Source: Eggerthellaceae bacterium (GTDB taxonomy: Bacteria > Actinomycetota > Coriobacteriia > Coriobacteriales > Eggerthellaceae). Taken from it: a DNA stretch of 61,237 bases. The notes under the pieces are model-generated. The model made no database searches. It saw only the letters and a list, made by a program, of their open reading frames with translations, and was not told the DNA's origin. Below, one piece after another: positions 51,241 to 59,452 of this stretch. The first letter of the stretch is position 1. Each line of letters begins with the position of its first letter. The stretch spans positions 1 to 61,237 of the forward strand of contig JAFRJC010000094.1 in NCBI GenBank assembly GCA_017432445.1. The letters are read 5' to 3'. A program made the translations under genes and the position numbers.

Positions 51241-51522
51241 ATGCGCGCCTTTCGCCTGAAGCTTCCGCGAGGAAGCCCTTTCTTCCATCATTCCGCACGG
51301 GGTCCGAATAATCCTCGCGCTCTGCAGCATCGCAAACTCGAGTATAAGCCGCCGTGATTCCATCCATTGCCCATCAGTATACCGACCTTGGCTCATTGGA
51401 CTTGCCACAGCGCAATCTTGGATAAGAAAGTCCTAATCAAGACTCCTAAATCCCCTTTTACCACCGTGCGACAATCTGCGCATTGGAATCACTAATGATT
51501 TGGTTGATAAGGGGGGCTTACC

Positions 51523-52302
51523 TTGTCCGAACCCGCACACATCTGGTTTTCCTCGCAGGTTGACGGCAGTTATCTGATTTACCCCACAACCGAACTCATG
51601 GTAAAGCCGGGCATCTCCGTGGAATACGGCCTTGTCGACTCCACAGATCCAACGGGTGCTCCTGTAGTGCTTGATGCGGTTGTCGCAGCTCACAAGCTTG
51701 TTCTCGGCGATGCGTTCACCCCCGAAACCTGCAACGATTACTTGCGGATGCAATCGAAGCACTGGCTCGGATTGTCATTCGGCCGTAAAGCGTATTTCTC
51801 GGGATTCACCATCAACGGACATTACGCCTACGACCTTCAAAGCCCCTACGTTGACACCCGAGGCTACAAAGGGCTTTCGTACGACAAAGCACGTATCAAA
51901 GACGGCGATATCGTCGGGATGTTTGCGTTCCAGGACAGTTACGGTATGGATTACTACACGTACTTCCTCCGAGATGATCGTCCCATACTGTCGCTAGATT
52001 TGAGCGTTGGCGAGAGCATCCAGCTCGAACACGAAGGGCTCATGTTCGGTTTCGGCGGCCCCATGACCCGCAAAGATCGCAAAAGGCAGCGACTCTTGTC
52101 GTCGGTCAGCGACGGCCAGCTCGTCACGGTTAATCCCGATACTGGCGAAACGCAGCCAATAGAAGGCGCGATTACCGATGACGATGGCTTTGTGGATCTG
52201 CGCTTCGACGAGCCCGGCGTGTACTACGTCTCATGCGATGGCGGCGAATGCCGCTTCAATTCGCATCTGGCCCTCCCCTGGCTCACGGTGAACGTGAGCT
52301 AG
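51523..52302 (+). CDS. Uncharacterised protein, paralogue of 49581-50474
   Basis: The 259-residue protein starts with TTG behind a strong GGGGGG site. It repeats the blocks of its paralogue: LGDAFT, FTINGHYAYD, YKGLSY, GMDYYTYF, HEGLMFGFGGP and the C-terminal EGAITDDDG...DEPGVYYVS...LPW. It has no signal peptide. The two paralogues sit on opposite strands around the MetH-activation-like gene. Conserved aromatic and glycine residues suggest a beta-rich binding protein, but the function is unknown. Confidence 0.75.
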   Translation: MSEPAHIWFSSQVDGSYLIYPTTELMVKPGISVEYGLVDSTDPTGAPVVLDAVVAAHKLVLGDAFTPETCNDYLRMQSKHWLGLSFGRKAYFSGFTINGHYAYDLQSPYVDTRGYKGLSYDKARIKDGDIVGMFAFQDSYGMDYYTYFLRDDRPILSLDLSVGESIQLEHEGLMFGFGGPMTRKDRKRQRLLSSVSDGQLVTVNPDTGETQPIEGAITDDDGFVDLRFDEPGVYYVSCDGGECRFNSHLALPWLTVNVS

Positions 52303-52413
52303 CTCTCTGAAGCAAACTGCAAGTTTGGGCAAATCATCTAAGCTATCCGATTGAAATGCCGATGTGGATGAACTAGAATCACCAATCACGTTTATGGTAT
52401 GGGAGAGGAATAA

Positions 52414-52509
52414 GGGGACGGATGGGTCCTGGTGGGTCCCGCGGCCTTCAAAGCCGTAGTGAGGCGAGCAGACGTCTCGGGTGTGTTCGATTCGCACACG
52501 TCCCCGCCA
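52414..52509 (+). tRNA. selC: tRNA-Sec (anticodon UCA)
   Basis: The 96-base gene folds as a selenocysteine tRNA. The acceptor stem GGGGACG pairs with CGTCCCC and the encoded CCA end is at 52507-52509. The anticodon TCA lies at 52448-52450 within CTTCAAA. The variable arm is long (about 52458-52480) and the T-arm loop GTTCGATTC is standard. The UCA anticodon plus the long extra arm identify tRNA(Sec), which reads UGA. It lies about 1.6 kb upstream of selA. Confidence 0.95.
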
Positions 52510-52621
52510 TTTCTTCTGCAAAAAACTGCGGCGCTGTCTGAAGAAATCGGACTTTGCTAGCGTTTGAGCATGTACCGCATTACGGTAGGATAAAGCCAAA
52601 AGGAAGGCGGGCATCCTGGCG

Positions 52622-53305
52622 GTGGCCATGGACGATTTCTTCGACATACGAGACGAAACGGGCGCGCGGCCGACGCTCGTTATCTGCCCAGCATGCAACC
52701 AACCGGGTTTTCATGCTGCATGGCCCTGGATTCTCAACACCCGCGACACCGAAGCGACGCACCTTTTGCTTGAAGGCAAGCTCTTCAAATACCAATGCCC
52801 CGTCTGCGACAAGGGCACGACCTTCGCTTACGATTGCCTCTACCACGACGCCGACCACCGGGTCCTCCTGCTGTACTCGAGCGGTCTTTACCCCGAAGAG
52901 CAATTAATCGAATCGCTCGAAAAGCATGCGGACCACGCCCAATGGAACAGTGGCTCGCAAACGCCTGCCTATCGTCGCCGCATCGTGATCAGCCCATTTG
53001 AGTTCTACGAAAAGGCACGTCTTTTCGAGCATGGCTATGATGACCGCGTGATAGAGCTCATGAAGGTGGCCATCAAGCGCGGCATGCTGAAGGAGGGCAT
53101 CATCGGAGCAAGCGATACGCTGGTTTACGAGCGCACGCTCGACGACGATTCCATTTCCTTCATCGTTTTCGGTGAAGTTCCCGGCGATGTCGTCGGCAAT
53201 CCAAGGGGATACGAATACCTGGAGAAGCTCCTGAAAGACTCGCAGGAGTCGCTCGAGGGAGAATACCGTTTCAACAGCTCTTGGGCCGAACGTTTCCTCC
53301 CCTAG
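52622..53305 (+). CDS. CpXC domain protein
   Basis: The 227-residue protein has a CpXC domain: CPACNQPG near residue 23 and CPVCDKGT near 60, two Cys pairs likely to bind zinc. The rest is mixed and ends SSWAERFLP. GTG at 52622 is favoured over the ATG at 52628 because AGGAAGG lies nearer. CpXC proteins are small and of unknown role. It lies directly after the selenocysteine tRNA but has no known link to it. Confidence 0.75.
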   Translation: MAMDDFFDIRDETGARPTLVICPACNQPGFHAAWPWILNTRDTEATHLLLEGKLFKYQCPVCDKGTTFAYDCLYHDADHRVLLLYSSGLYPEEQLIESLEKHADHAQWNSGSQTPAYRRRIVISPFEFYEKARLFEHGYDDRVIELMKVAIKRGMLKEGIIGASDTLVYERTLDDDSISFIVFGEVPGDVVGNPRGYEYLEKLLKDSQESLEGEYRFNSSWAERFLP

Positions 53306-53337
53306 TTTATGAGCCGGAGAACACGCTTTCGGACTTT

Positions 53338-54006
53338 TTAGCGGCAGATGTTTAGCCAGCCCTTCTCCCTGCTCATAACGGTAAGCGCGCTATGGCCGGG
53401 CAAGACGACGGTCTCGTCGGGAAGGTCGATCAGGCGCACCAGCGACCAACGCAAATCCTCGAAGCTGCTCTCCTCGAAATCGGCGCGGCCATGCGTGCCG
53501 GCGAACAGCGTATCGCCCGAGAACAGCACAGGCGCACCAACCTGATCTTCTTCGGGTTGCAAGAACAGGCAGATGCTTCCCATCGTGTGGCCCGGCGTGG
53601 CGATGACCTCCCACTTCGTGTTTCCGATTTCCACGATATCGCCGTCTTCGACTGTGCGATCCACAGGACATGGTGCGAGAAGCGGAGAATGACCGCCCAG
53701 CTCTACCTCGCCTGTTACCAAAGGTGCATCCACGGCGCTGACAATCACGGGCGCTCCTGTGGCTTCACGTAAATCGGCAGCTGCACCGATGTGGTCCCAA
53801 TGTCCGTGGGTTATCACGATAGCATCGAGATTGCGCCCGTCGAGAGCATTCAGTATCTGTTCGTAATCGCACGTTGGGTCCACGACGAAGCAGCCCATGC
53901 CGTCATCTACGATGTAGACGTTGTTGTCGAGCATGCCCATGACCATATAGGAAACGGGGACACAGGTTGAGCTGATTGTTTCTACCCGCATGCTAAAGGC
54001 CTCCAT
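53338..54006 (-). CDS. Metallo-beta-lactamase fold hydrolase
   Basis: The 222-residue protein has the zinc motif THGHWDHIGA, followed by GHTMGSICLF and SGDTLFAGTHGRADF, typical of the glyoxalase II-like branch. It probably hydrolyses a thioester or related small ester in the cytoplasm. It lies between the CpXC gene and selA on the opposite strand, so it is not in their transcript. Start codons at 54006 and, five codons in, at 53991 are both possible. Confidence 0.88.
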   Translation of the reverse strand: MEAFSMRVETISSTCVPVSYMVMGMLDNNVYIVDDGMGCFVVDPTCDYEQILNALDGRNLDAIVITHGHWDHIGAAADLREATGAPVIVSAVDAPLVTGEVELGGHSPLLAPCPVDRTVEDGDIVEIGNTKWEVIATPGHTMGSICLFLQPEEDQVGAPVLFSGDTLFAGTHGRADFEESSFEDLRWSLVRLIDLPDETVVLPGHSALTVMSREKGWLNICR

Positions 54007-54100
54007 AGTTTTACGTAGTTTCGTAACCGTCTATTAGGTTCGTTTTGGCTATATAATGTAATCGCGATAAGCTGTTTCGATACCTCATAAGGTGGATTTC

Positions 54101-55549
54101 ATGAAAGATACTTGCAACGCCTCGTTGCTCAGGCAGCTCCCCCAAGTTGAAGAAGTCCTCCACGAAAGCGCTCTAACGAACTTGAAGGGTGTCTCGCGTA
54201 CTATCGTCGTCAACGCCGTACGAAATGAGATCGAGAAGCGACGCAAGGCCATTCTGGATGGTGACGAAGCGGATACGGGCGCTGCCTCAATTGCGCAAGC
54301 AGCAGCCGCACGCACGAGAGCCCTCACAACACCCTCCCTCAAGCGAATCATCAACGCAACCGGAGTGATAATCCACACGAACCTGGGACGAAGCGCTTTG
54401 GCGCCCGAAGCCATCGAGGCCGTCAAGGATGTAATTGTCGGCTATTCCTCGCTGGAATACGATACACAGCACATGGCGCGCGGGAGCCGCCACGACCACT
54501 GTGAACCGCTTATCTGCGCGCTCACTGGAGCGGAGGCAGCCATCGCCGTGAACAACAACGCCGCTGCTGTCATGATGGTGCTCTCGGTTTTCGCCGCAGG
54601 TCACGAAACCGTTGTGTCCCGCGGCGAGCAGGTGGAAATTGGCGGGTCGTTCCGCATTCCCGATATCATGCAACAGTCGGGCACCCACATGGTCGAAGTC
54701 GGAATGACCAACAAAACCTACCTGCGCGATTACGAAGAAGCGCTCACCGACGACACGGTGATGCTTTTCAAAGCCCATCCGTCAAACTACCTCATGACCG
54801 GTTTTGCCGAACTGGTATCGATAAGCGAACTGCGCTCACTCGCCGATGCGCACGAAGCCAAAACCGGAAACCACGTCCTTATCTATGAAGACCAAGGTTC
54901 CGGAGCGTTTCTCGAGCTCTCGGCATTCGGGAATTCCGCTGAGCCCACCGTCGCCCAATCCTTGGCTGCCGGCGCAGATCTCGTCTCGTTCTCGGGTGAC
55001 AAACTGCTCGGAGGACCACAGGCAGGCATCATCGCAGGGCGAGCCGATCTCATAGCGCGCCTGAAAGCAAGTCCGCTTGCACGCGTGCTTCGACTCGACA
55101 AGATGACCCTGGCCGCCCTCGAAGCGACCCTGCGCATCTACCTCGATCCCGATCAGGCCTTGCAACGCATCCCCACCGTTAGAATGCTCGTCGAGGACCC
55201 TGAATGCGTACGTAAGCGGGCCTGTGCCTTGCATGACGCCATTCAGACGCGCATAGGATCGGGCAAGGCGACACTCGAAGTCATTCCCGAGATCTCGCGC
55301 GCAGGCGGCGGTGCGTTGCCCATGCGTGACATTGGCACTCACGCTCTGCAGATGCGCTTCATCGTCGGCAACGCCCAGGACTGCTGGCAGTTCCTCGCGC
55401 AATCCTGCCCCGTATCCATCGTCGCGCGTATCCACGAGGAATCGGTCCTGTTCGACGCAAGAACCATCCTCAGCAAAGAGGAGATCAATGTAATTTCCTT
55501 GGGCGTCGCGCTGTACTTCGATCAACTCGCCACAAGTGAGGGCCTATGA
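54101..55549 (+). CDS. selA: L-seryl-tRNA(Sec) selenium transferase
   Basis: The 482-residue PLP enzyme converts seryl-tRNA(Sec) to selenocysteinyl-tRNA(Sec) using selenophosphate. It has INATGVIIHTNLGRS near the N-terminal third and the PLP lysine in SFSGDKLLGGPQAGIIAG. The ATG at 54101 is preferred, since AAGGTGG precedes it; a GTG nine bases upstream lies inside that site. Its stop overlaps the start of the NuoF-like gene (ATGA), so they are translated together. selD and selB are not in the window. Confidence 0.96.
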   Translation: MKDTCNASLLRQLPQVEEVLHESALTNLKGVSRTIVVNAVRNEIEKRRKAILDGDEADTGAASIAQAAAARTRALTTPSLKRIINATGVIIHTNLGRSALAPEAIEAVKDVIVGYSSLEYDTQHMARGSRHDHCEPLICALTGAEAAIAVNNNAAAVMMVLSVFAAGHETVVSRGEQVEIGGSFRIPDIMQQSGTHMVEVGMTNKTYLRDYEEALTDDTVMLFKAHPSNYLMTGFAELVSISELRSLADAHEAKTGNHVLIYEDQGSGAFLELSAFGNSAEPTVAQSLAAGADLVSFSGDKLLGGPQAGIIAGRADLIARLKASPLARVLRLDKMTLAALEATLRIYLDPDQALQRIPTVRMLVEDPECVRKRACALHDAIQTRIGSGKATLEVIPEISRAGGGALPMRDIGTHALQMRFIVGNAQDCWQFLAQSCPVSIVARIHEESVLFDARTILSKEEINVISLGVALYFDQLATSEGL

Positions 55550-57249
55550 TCAATGGAACAGAAAGAATCCTTGTGTGCTGTGGCCACCAATGCGCCAAAA
55601 ACAGTGCGCTTGAAATTGCGAGCGCAATCGAGGAAGAACTCGCGAGACGGGATGGCCACGACGTATCATCCGTCGAAGTCGTGCATGTTGGCTGCGTGGG
55701 CGAATGCGACCAGGGACCTATCGTGCGCTTCATGCCACGCGACATCACGTACTATCGGGTAAGCGCAAAACATGTTGCCGCGATAGTCGACTCCCTCTAC
55801 GGAGAGCCGGTGAAAAAACTACTCTTCAGGAAAAAACGCCAGCACTTCGAAAAGCTTTCCGAGAATCCGTTCTTCGGACTACAGCACCGCGTGGCCCTGA
55901 AGCATGTGGGGGCTATCGATCCGTCAAGCATCGATGACTACATCGCCCACGGTGGCTATGCCGTACTGAAGAATGCACAATCCAATCCCTACCTCAATAC
56001 CCTAGCGGAGCTGCAGAAAAGCGGGCTGCGCATCAAATGCAGGGCATCTTCTTCCCTCGAACCAACTTGGCCCGAAACAGGATGCCAAGCTCCCCAGCGA
56101 ATCGTTTGCAAAGTGAACATGAACGATTGCGATAGCCCGGTCGGAATAACGCTTGCCGAGGGGTCTCCACACGCCCTCGTCGAAGGAATGGCCGTAGCCA
56201 TGCATGCCACCAAAGCAAATAAGGGCATCTTCTTCATAAGACAAGAGGACGCGTCGGCATACGGCGCCTTGCAACGCGCTATCGAAGATGCTTGCGTTTC
56301 TGAAGTATTAGGGATGTCCTCCAGCAGAATCGAATGCAGGATTGCCCATTCGGAACCCGACTGCGACGACGATGCGCCCGCGAACGCAACTCTCGCACTT
56401 GTTGCGGAGACGCTTGCGGCAATCCCCGTTGTGCTGAGCGAACGCCTCGAGCACCACAACTCAGAAGACAGAGCTGAATCCATGGAAACAAAGGCATTCG
56501 CCTTGGAGGGTAAGGCGAAACACATTGGATTCGTTGAAACACCGATGGGAACTTCGCTTCGTACATTAATCTTCAAAATCGGCGGCGGCATTGCGAGCGA
56601 CCGTCCCCTGAAAGCGGTGGAGATCGGCGGACCAGCTGGCTCGTACCTCCCTGAATCCCTCATCGATCTGCCCATCGACTTCGATTCTTTCGCCGAACTC
56701 GGCATTCCGATAAATGCAGGTTCTGTAAATGTCCTGGACGACCGTACCTGCATCGTGAAAGCGGTGCGCGATAGCATCCAGCAACTCTGCGCACAGAACC
56801 CAGATGCCAGCTCAGCCAACCGTGAAAACTTCCACAGAGCAATTGCACTTCTCGAGGGGCTTTGCGCAGGAGCTGGCGGTATGGACGACGTCGAACGGCT
56901 CCAGCTTATCGGCTTGTCGATGCGCGACGCCGCAACGAACCGTTTCGAACGGAGGGCGGCTAACTCCCTGCTCTCTTCAATCGAGCACTTCCGAGACGAA
57001 TTTGAGGCACATGCATGCGAGAAGCGCTGTCCGGCCGGAAGCTGTCCGAAGCTCACGCAGTTCGTCATCTCGCCAGAAGCCTGTGCGGGATGCGATGCTT
57101 GCACAGACGCCTGTCCTGCAAAGGCGATTATCGGAGAGCAACGGGAACCACACGTCATCGATTGCGAGAAATGCATATCATGCGGCACATGCCGTGATGT
57201 CTGCCGGTTCCATGCGGTTTTGACCGAACAGCGGTCACTCCAAGGGTAG
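55546..57249 (+). CDS. Degenerate NuoF/HydB-like iron-sulfur protein coupled to selA
   Basis: The 567-residue protein keeps the outline of NuoF-type proteins. An N-terminal thioredoxin-like [2Fe-2S] site is intact (Cys 11/12, 16, 50 and 54). A middle region resembles the FMN-NADH domain, with IFKIGGGIASDRPLKAVEIGGPAGSYLPE (about 342-370). Two C-terminal [4Fe-4S] motifs are complete (Cys 513, 516, 519, 523 and 543, 546, 549, 553). The expected FMN loop GRGGAGFPTG after KSGLR is gone, and the usual CxxCxxC site is replaced by a stretch without cysteines (about 418-430). It therefore probably lacks FMN and one cluster. Start-stop overlap with selA suggests a role in selenium metabolism (inference). 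Confidence 0.8.
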   Translation: MINGTERILVCCGHQCAKNSALEIASAIEEELARRDGHDVSSVEVVHVGCVGECDQGPIVRFMPRDITYYRVSAKHVAAIVDSLYGEPVKKLLFRKKRQHFEKLSENPFFGLQHRVALKHVGAIDPSSIDDYIAHGGYAVLKNAQSNPYLNTLAELQKSGLRIKCRASSSLEPTWPETGCQAPQRIVCKVNMNDCDSPVGITLAEGSPHALVEGMAVAMHATKANKGIFFIRQEDASAYGALQRAIEDACVSEVLGMSSSRIECRIAHSEPDCDDDAPANATLALVAETLAAIPVVLSERLEHHNSEDRAESMETKAFALEGKAKHIGFVETPMGTSLRTLIFKIGGGIASDRPLKAVEIGGPAGSYLPESLIDLPIDFDSFAELGIPINAGSVNVLDDRTCIVKAVRDSIQQLCAQNPDASSANRENFHRAIALLEGLCAGAGGMDDVERLQLIGLSMRDAATNRFERRAANSLLSSIEHFRDEFEAHACEKRCPAGSCPKLTQFVISPEACAGCDACTDACPAKAIIGEQREPHVIDCEKCISCGTCRDVCRFHAVLTEQRSLQG

Positions 57250-57422
57250 ATGATCAAATATGGAAGTCAGGCAATAATTGTCGATAAAATAGTAATGTAT
57301 TATGTTCGAGATAAAATGATTATCTGTACGATAGGTAACTTAAACAGCAGCAGACGCTCAACCGACCAGTTCAAAGCGAAAAAACCGATACATTAAGACA
57401 TGATTGCACCTACCGAATTGGA

Positions 57423-57449
57423 TTGCACGAGAACCATTTTTGCTATAAT
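57423..57449 (+). promoter_or_regulatory. Promoter candidate of the TetR gene at 57499
   Basis: TTGCAC (57423-57428) and a perfect TATAAT (57444-57449) are 15 bases apart, slightly short, in an AT-rich region 50 bases upstream of the start. Confidence 0.4.
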
Positions 57450-57498
57450 GCCTTTGTGCAAAACGCATACAGGTAAATGAACTTCGGAGAAAGCGCCG

Positions 57499-58170
57499 AT
57501 GGGTAGAAGTAAATACACCCCCGAGACGAGAAACGCCGTCATGGCTTCGTTCGTAACCGCCATGAAGGGCATTGTCGATGAATCCGGCCTTGAAGGAACA
57601 TCGATTCGTCGCGTATCCCTGGCAACGGGATACAGCTCCGCTACGCTCTACCTGTACTTCGAGGACATCAACGAGCTCATCATGATGTCGCTGATCTCGT
57701 ATCTGAGCGACTACGTGACCGATATCGTTGAATCTACCCCAGAAAACGAATCTCCCGAAGAAGCCTACCGGCGCTCTTGGCAGCTCTTCTGCAAGCACGC
57801 CTTTGCTCACCCCGCCATATTCCTGAACCTGTTCTTCGGTCCTCAATCGGACAAGCTGAACGTCATCGCCAAGAAGTACTACGAGCTGTTCCCCGAAGAA
57901 CTCGAACAGGCTTCGGGCACAATGTTCGACATGCTCGAGCGCGGAAGCCTTCTCGAGCGCAACCGCATTCTCCTCACAGCACTTGCGGATGAAATCGGGC
58001 TCACAGAACACGAGGCCGACTTGGCAAACGACCTCACCCTTGCGTTCTTCCATTCATTTTTGCAAGAGGCATCCCAGAACAACTATTCGGAAGGGGAGAA
58101 CACCACCCTCACCGATCGCTTTATCGAGGGCGCCTTCTTCGTGTTGCGCGGCTCCTGCGCTGACGAATAA
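57499..58170 (+). CDS. TetR/AcrR family transcriptional regulator (3)
   Basis: The 223-residue protein has a helix-turn-helix at about residues 28-55 (EGTSIRRVSLATGYSSATLYLYF) followed by helices. It is a distant relative of the paralogue pair at 3.4-5.5 kb. It converges on grdD, so it does not share a promoter with it. Because the window ends soon after, its target may lie in the grd operon or upstream in the selenium set. Confidence 0.85.
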   Translation: MGRSKYTPETRNAVMASFVTAMKGIVDESGLEGTSIRRVSLATGYSSATLYLYFEDINELIMMSLISYLSDYVTDIVESTPENESPEEAYRRSWQLFCKHAFAHPAIFLNLFFGPQSDKLNVIAKKYYELFPEELEQASGTMFDMLERGSLLERNRILLTALADEIGLTEHEADLANDLTLAFFHSFLQEASQNNYSEGENTTLTDRFIEGAFFVLRGSCADE

Positions 58171-58190
58171 CTGCTTAATCCTCTAGACAA

Positions 58191-58221
58191 GATGGATGGG
58201 GACGAGTTCGACCCATCCATC
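58191..58221 (+). terminator. Hairpin after the TetR gene
   Basis: GATGGATGGG (58191-58200) pairs with CCCATCCATC (58212-58221) around an 11-base loop. It has no T run but follows the stop by 20 bases. Confidence 0.55.
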
Positions 58222-58235
58222 TCATCCCAGAACAC

Positions 58236-58269
58236 AAAAAAAGGGGAGTCACGAATGCGACCCCCCTTT
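58236..58269 (-). terminator. Terminator of the grdC-grdD operon
   Basis: On the minus strand a stem (AAAGGGG..GTC with GACCCCCCTTT, one mismatch) is followed by seven T. It lies 22 bases past the grdD stop. Confidence 0.8.
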
Positions 58270-58291
58270 CGCGTATATGAATCACGCAAAA

Positions 58292-59440
58292 CTAGCCGAT
58301 GTAGCCAGCTTCCTTCAGAAGCTCAGCAGCACGTGCGGCGTTCGCGTCGCTCATCATGACGAGCGGACCAGTGCAACCCATGCCGGACTCGGCGTAGATG
58401 CCAGCCTTCCACAGAACCTTGACGGCGTCTTCCAGGTCCATGACCTCGATGCCGGGGATGGACGAGGTGCAGGGCTCCTTCGGCGGAGCAGCGACTTCCT
58501 CTTCCTCGGCTGCAGCAGGCTTCGGCTTACGCTTAGCGATAGCCTCTGCCAGACCGGCCTTCTCAGCAGCTGCGAACTCGGCAGCGGCGATTTCGAAGAC
58601 CTTGCCCTTGACCAGCTGGCCAGCGAACTTGAGGGCGTTGGCAACCAGCGGAGCACCGGAAGCGCGAGAGACGATGAGCACGAGCTTGTCGTAACCCTTG
58701 CCGATACCGGGGCCGTAGCCGTAGCCGGTAGCCTCGAACGAACCGCCCGTGGTGAAGGCAGAGAGCATCTTGGTGAGGACGTTGCCCGTGAGGGAGTCGG
58801 TCACCAGGATGTCGGGCGTGCCACGAAGGACGTCGTTGCCGCGCAGGACGCAGCCGCCGTCGGCGCGGGACGACTCGGCGAACGTGATCGGGTAGCCGTT
58901 CTCGGCCAGCTCCTTGAGAGCCAGTTCGCACTGACGTGCGCCGTCGACGTTGAGAATGCCCACGGTGGGATTCTCGAGACCGCAAGCCTTGGCGGTGATG
59001 ATGCCGTAAATGGCGTTGAGGATCATGCCCTCGATGCGGTCACCCGAAGACGTGCCGGTCGTGTTGGCGATGAACATCTCGCGGCCGAGCGCCGGGGTGA
59101 TGGAACGGCCGACAGTGCTCACGCCGATCGGGAACGGATAGTGCATGGTGACAGCGCCGTCGATTTCGTGAGCATTCAGCATCTCGTCCATCTTGGCGTG
59201 GCCTTCTTCGTCGTCAGCCACTTTGACGGTGGTCACAGCCGGATCCTCGAGCGTGCCGATGTACTGCACGTCGATGCCGGCGGCAGCTGCCAGCTTGGCA
59301 GCAGCCATGGAGTTTTCCTCGCCATGCTCACTGCCCATACCAGTGAGTGCGATCTTCGGACGGGCGCCAAACTGGCCGGTTTCCAGGCCGTTGGCCATGT
59401 CCATGAAGATCTCGGCGACTTTCTTCTCAACCGAGCTCAT
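58292..59440 (-). CDS. grdD: Glycine/betaine reductase complex component C, alpha subunit (GrdD)
   Basis: The 382-residue protein has a PlsX-like fold and family features: KVAEIFMDMANGLETG at the start, NVGTPDIL-like RGTPDILVTDSLTGNVLTKML in the middle, and MGCTGPLVMMSD near the C-terminus with its conserved cysteine. With GrdC it takes the acetyl group from the carboxymethyl-selenoenzyme and forms acetyl phosphate. It lies 12 bases after grdC. It is shared by glycine, sarcosine and betaine reductases, so the amine is not settled by this gene. Confidence 0.93.
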   Translation of the reverse strand: MSSVEKKVAEIFMDMANGLETGQFGARPKIALTGMGSEHGEENSMAAAKLAAAAGIDVQYIGTLEDPAVTTVKVADDEEGHAKMDEMLNAHEIDGAVTMHYPFPIGVSTVGRSITPALGREMFIANTTGTSSGDRIEGMILNAIYGIITAKACGLENPTVGILNVDGARQCELALKELAENGYPITFAESSRADGGCVLRGNDVLRGTPDILVTDSLTGNVLTKMLSAFTTGGSFEATGYGYGPGIGKGYDKLVLIVSRASGAPLVANALKFAGQLVKGKVFEIAAAEFAAAEKAGLAEAIAKRKPKPAAAEEEEVAAPPKEPCTSSIPGIEVMDLEDAVKVLWKAGIYAESGMGCTGPLVMMSDANAARAAELLKEAGYIG

Positions 59441-59452
59441 AGATGTAGCCCC

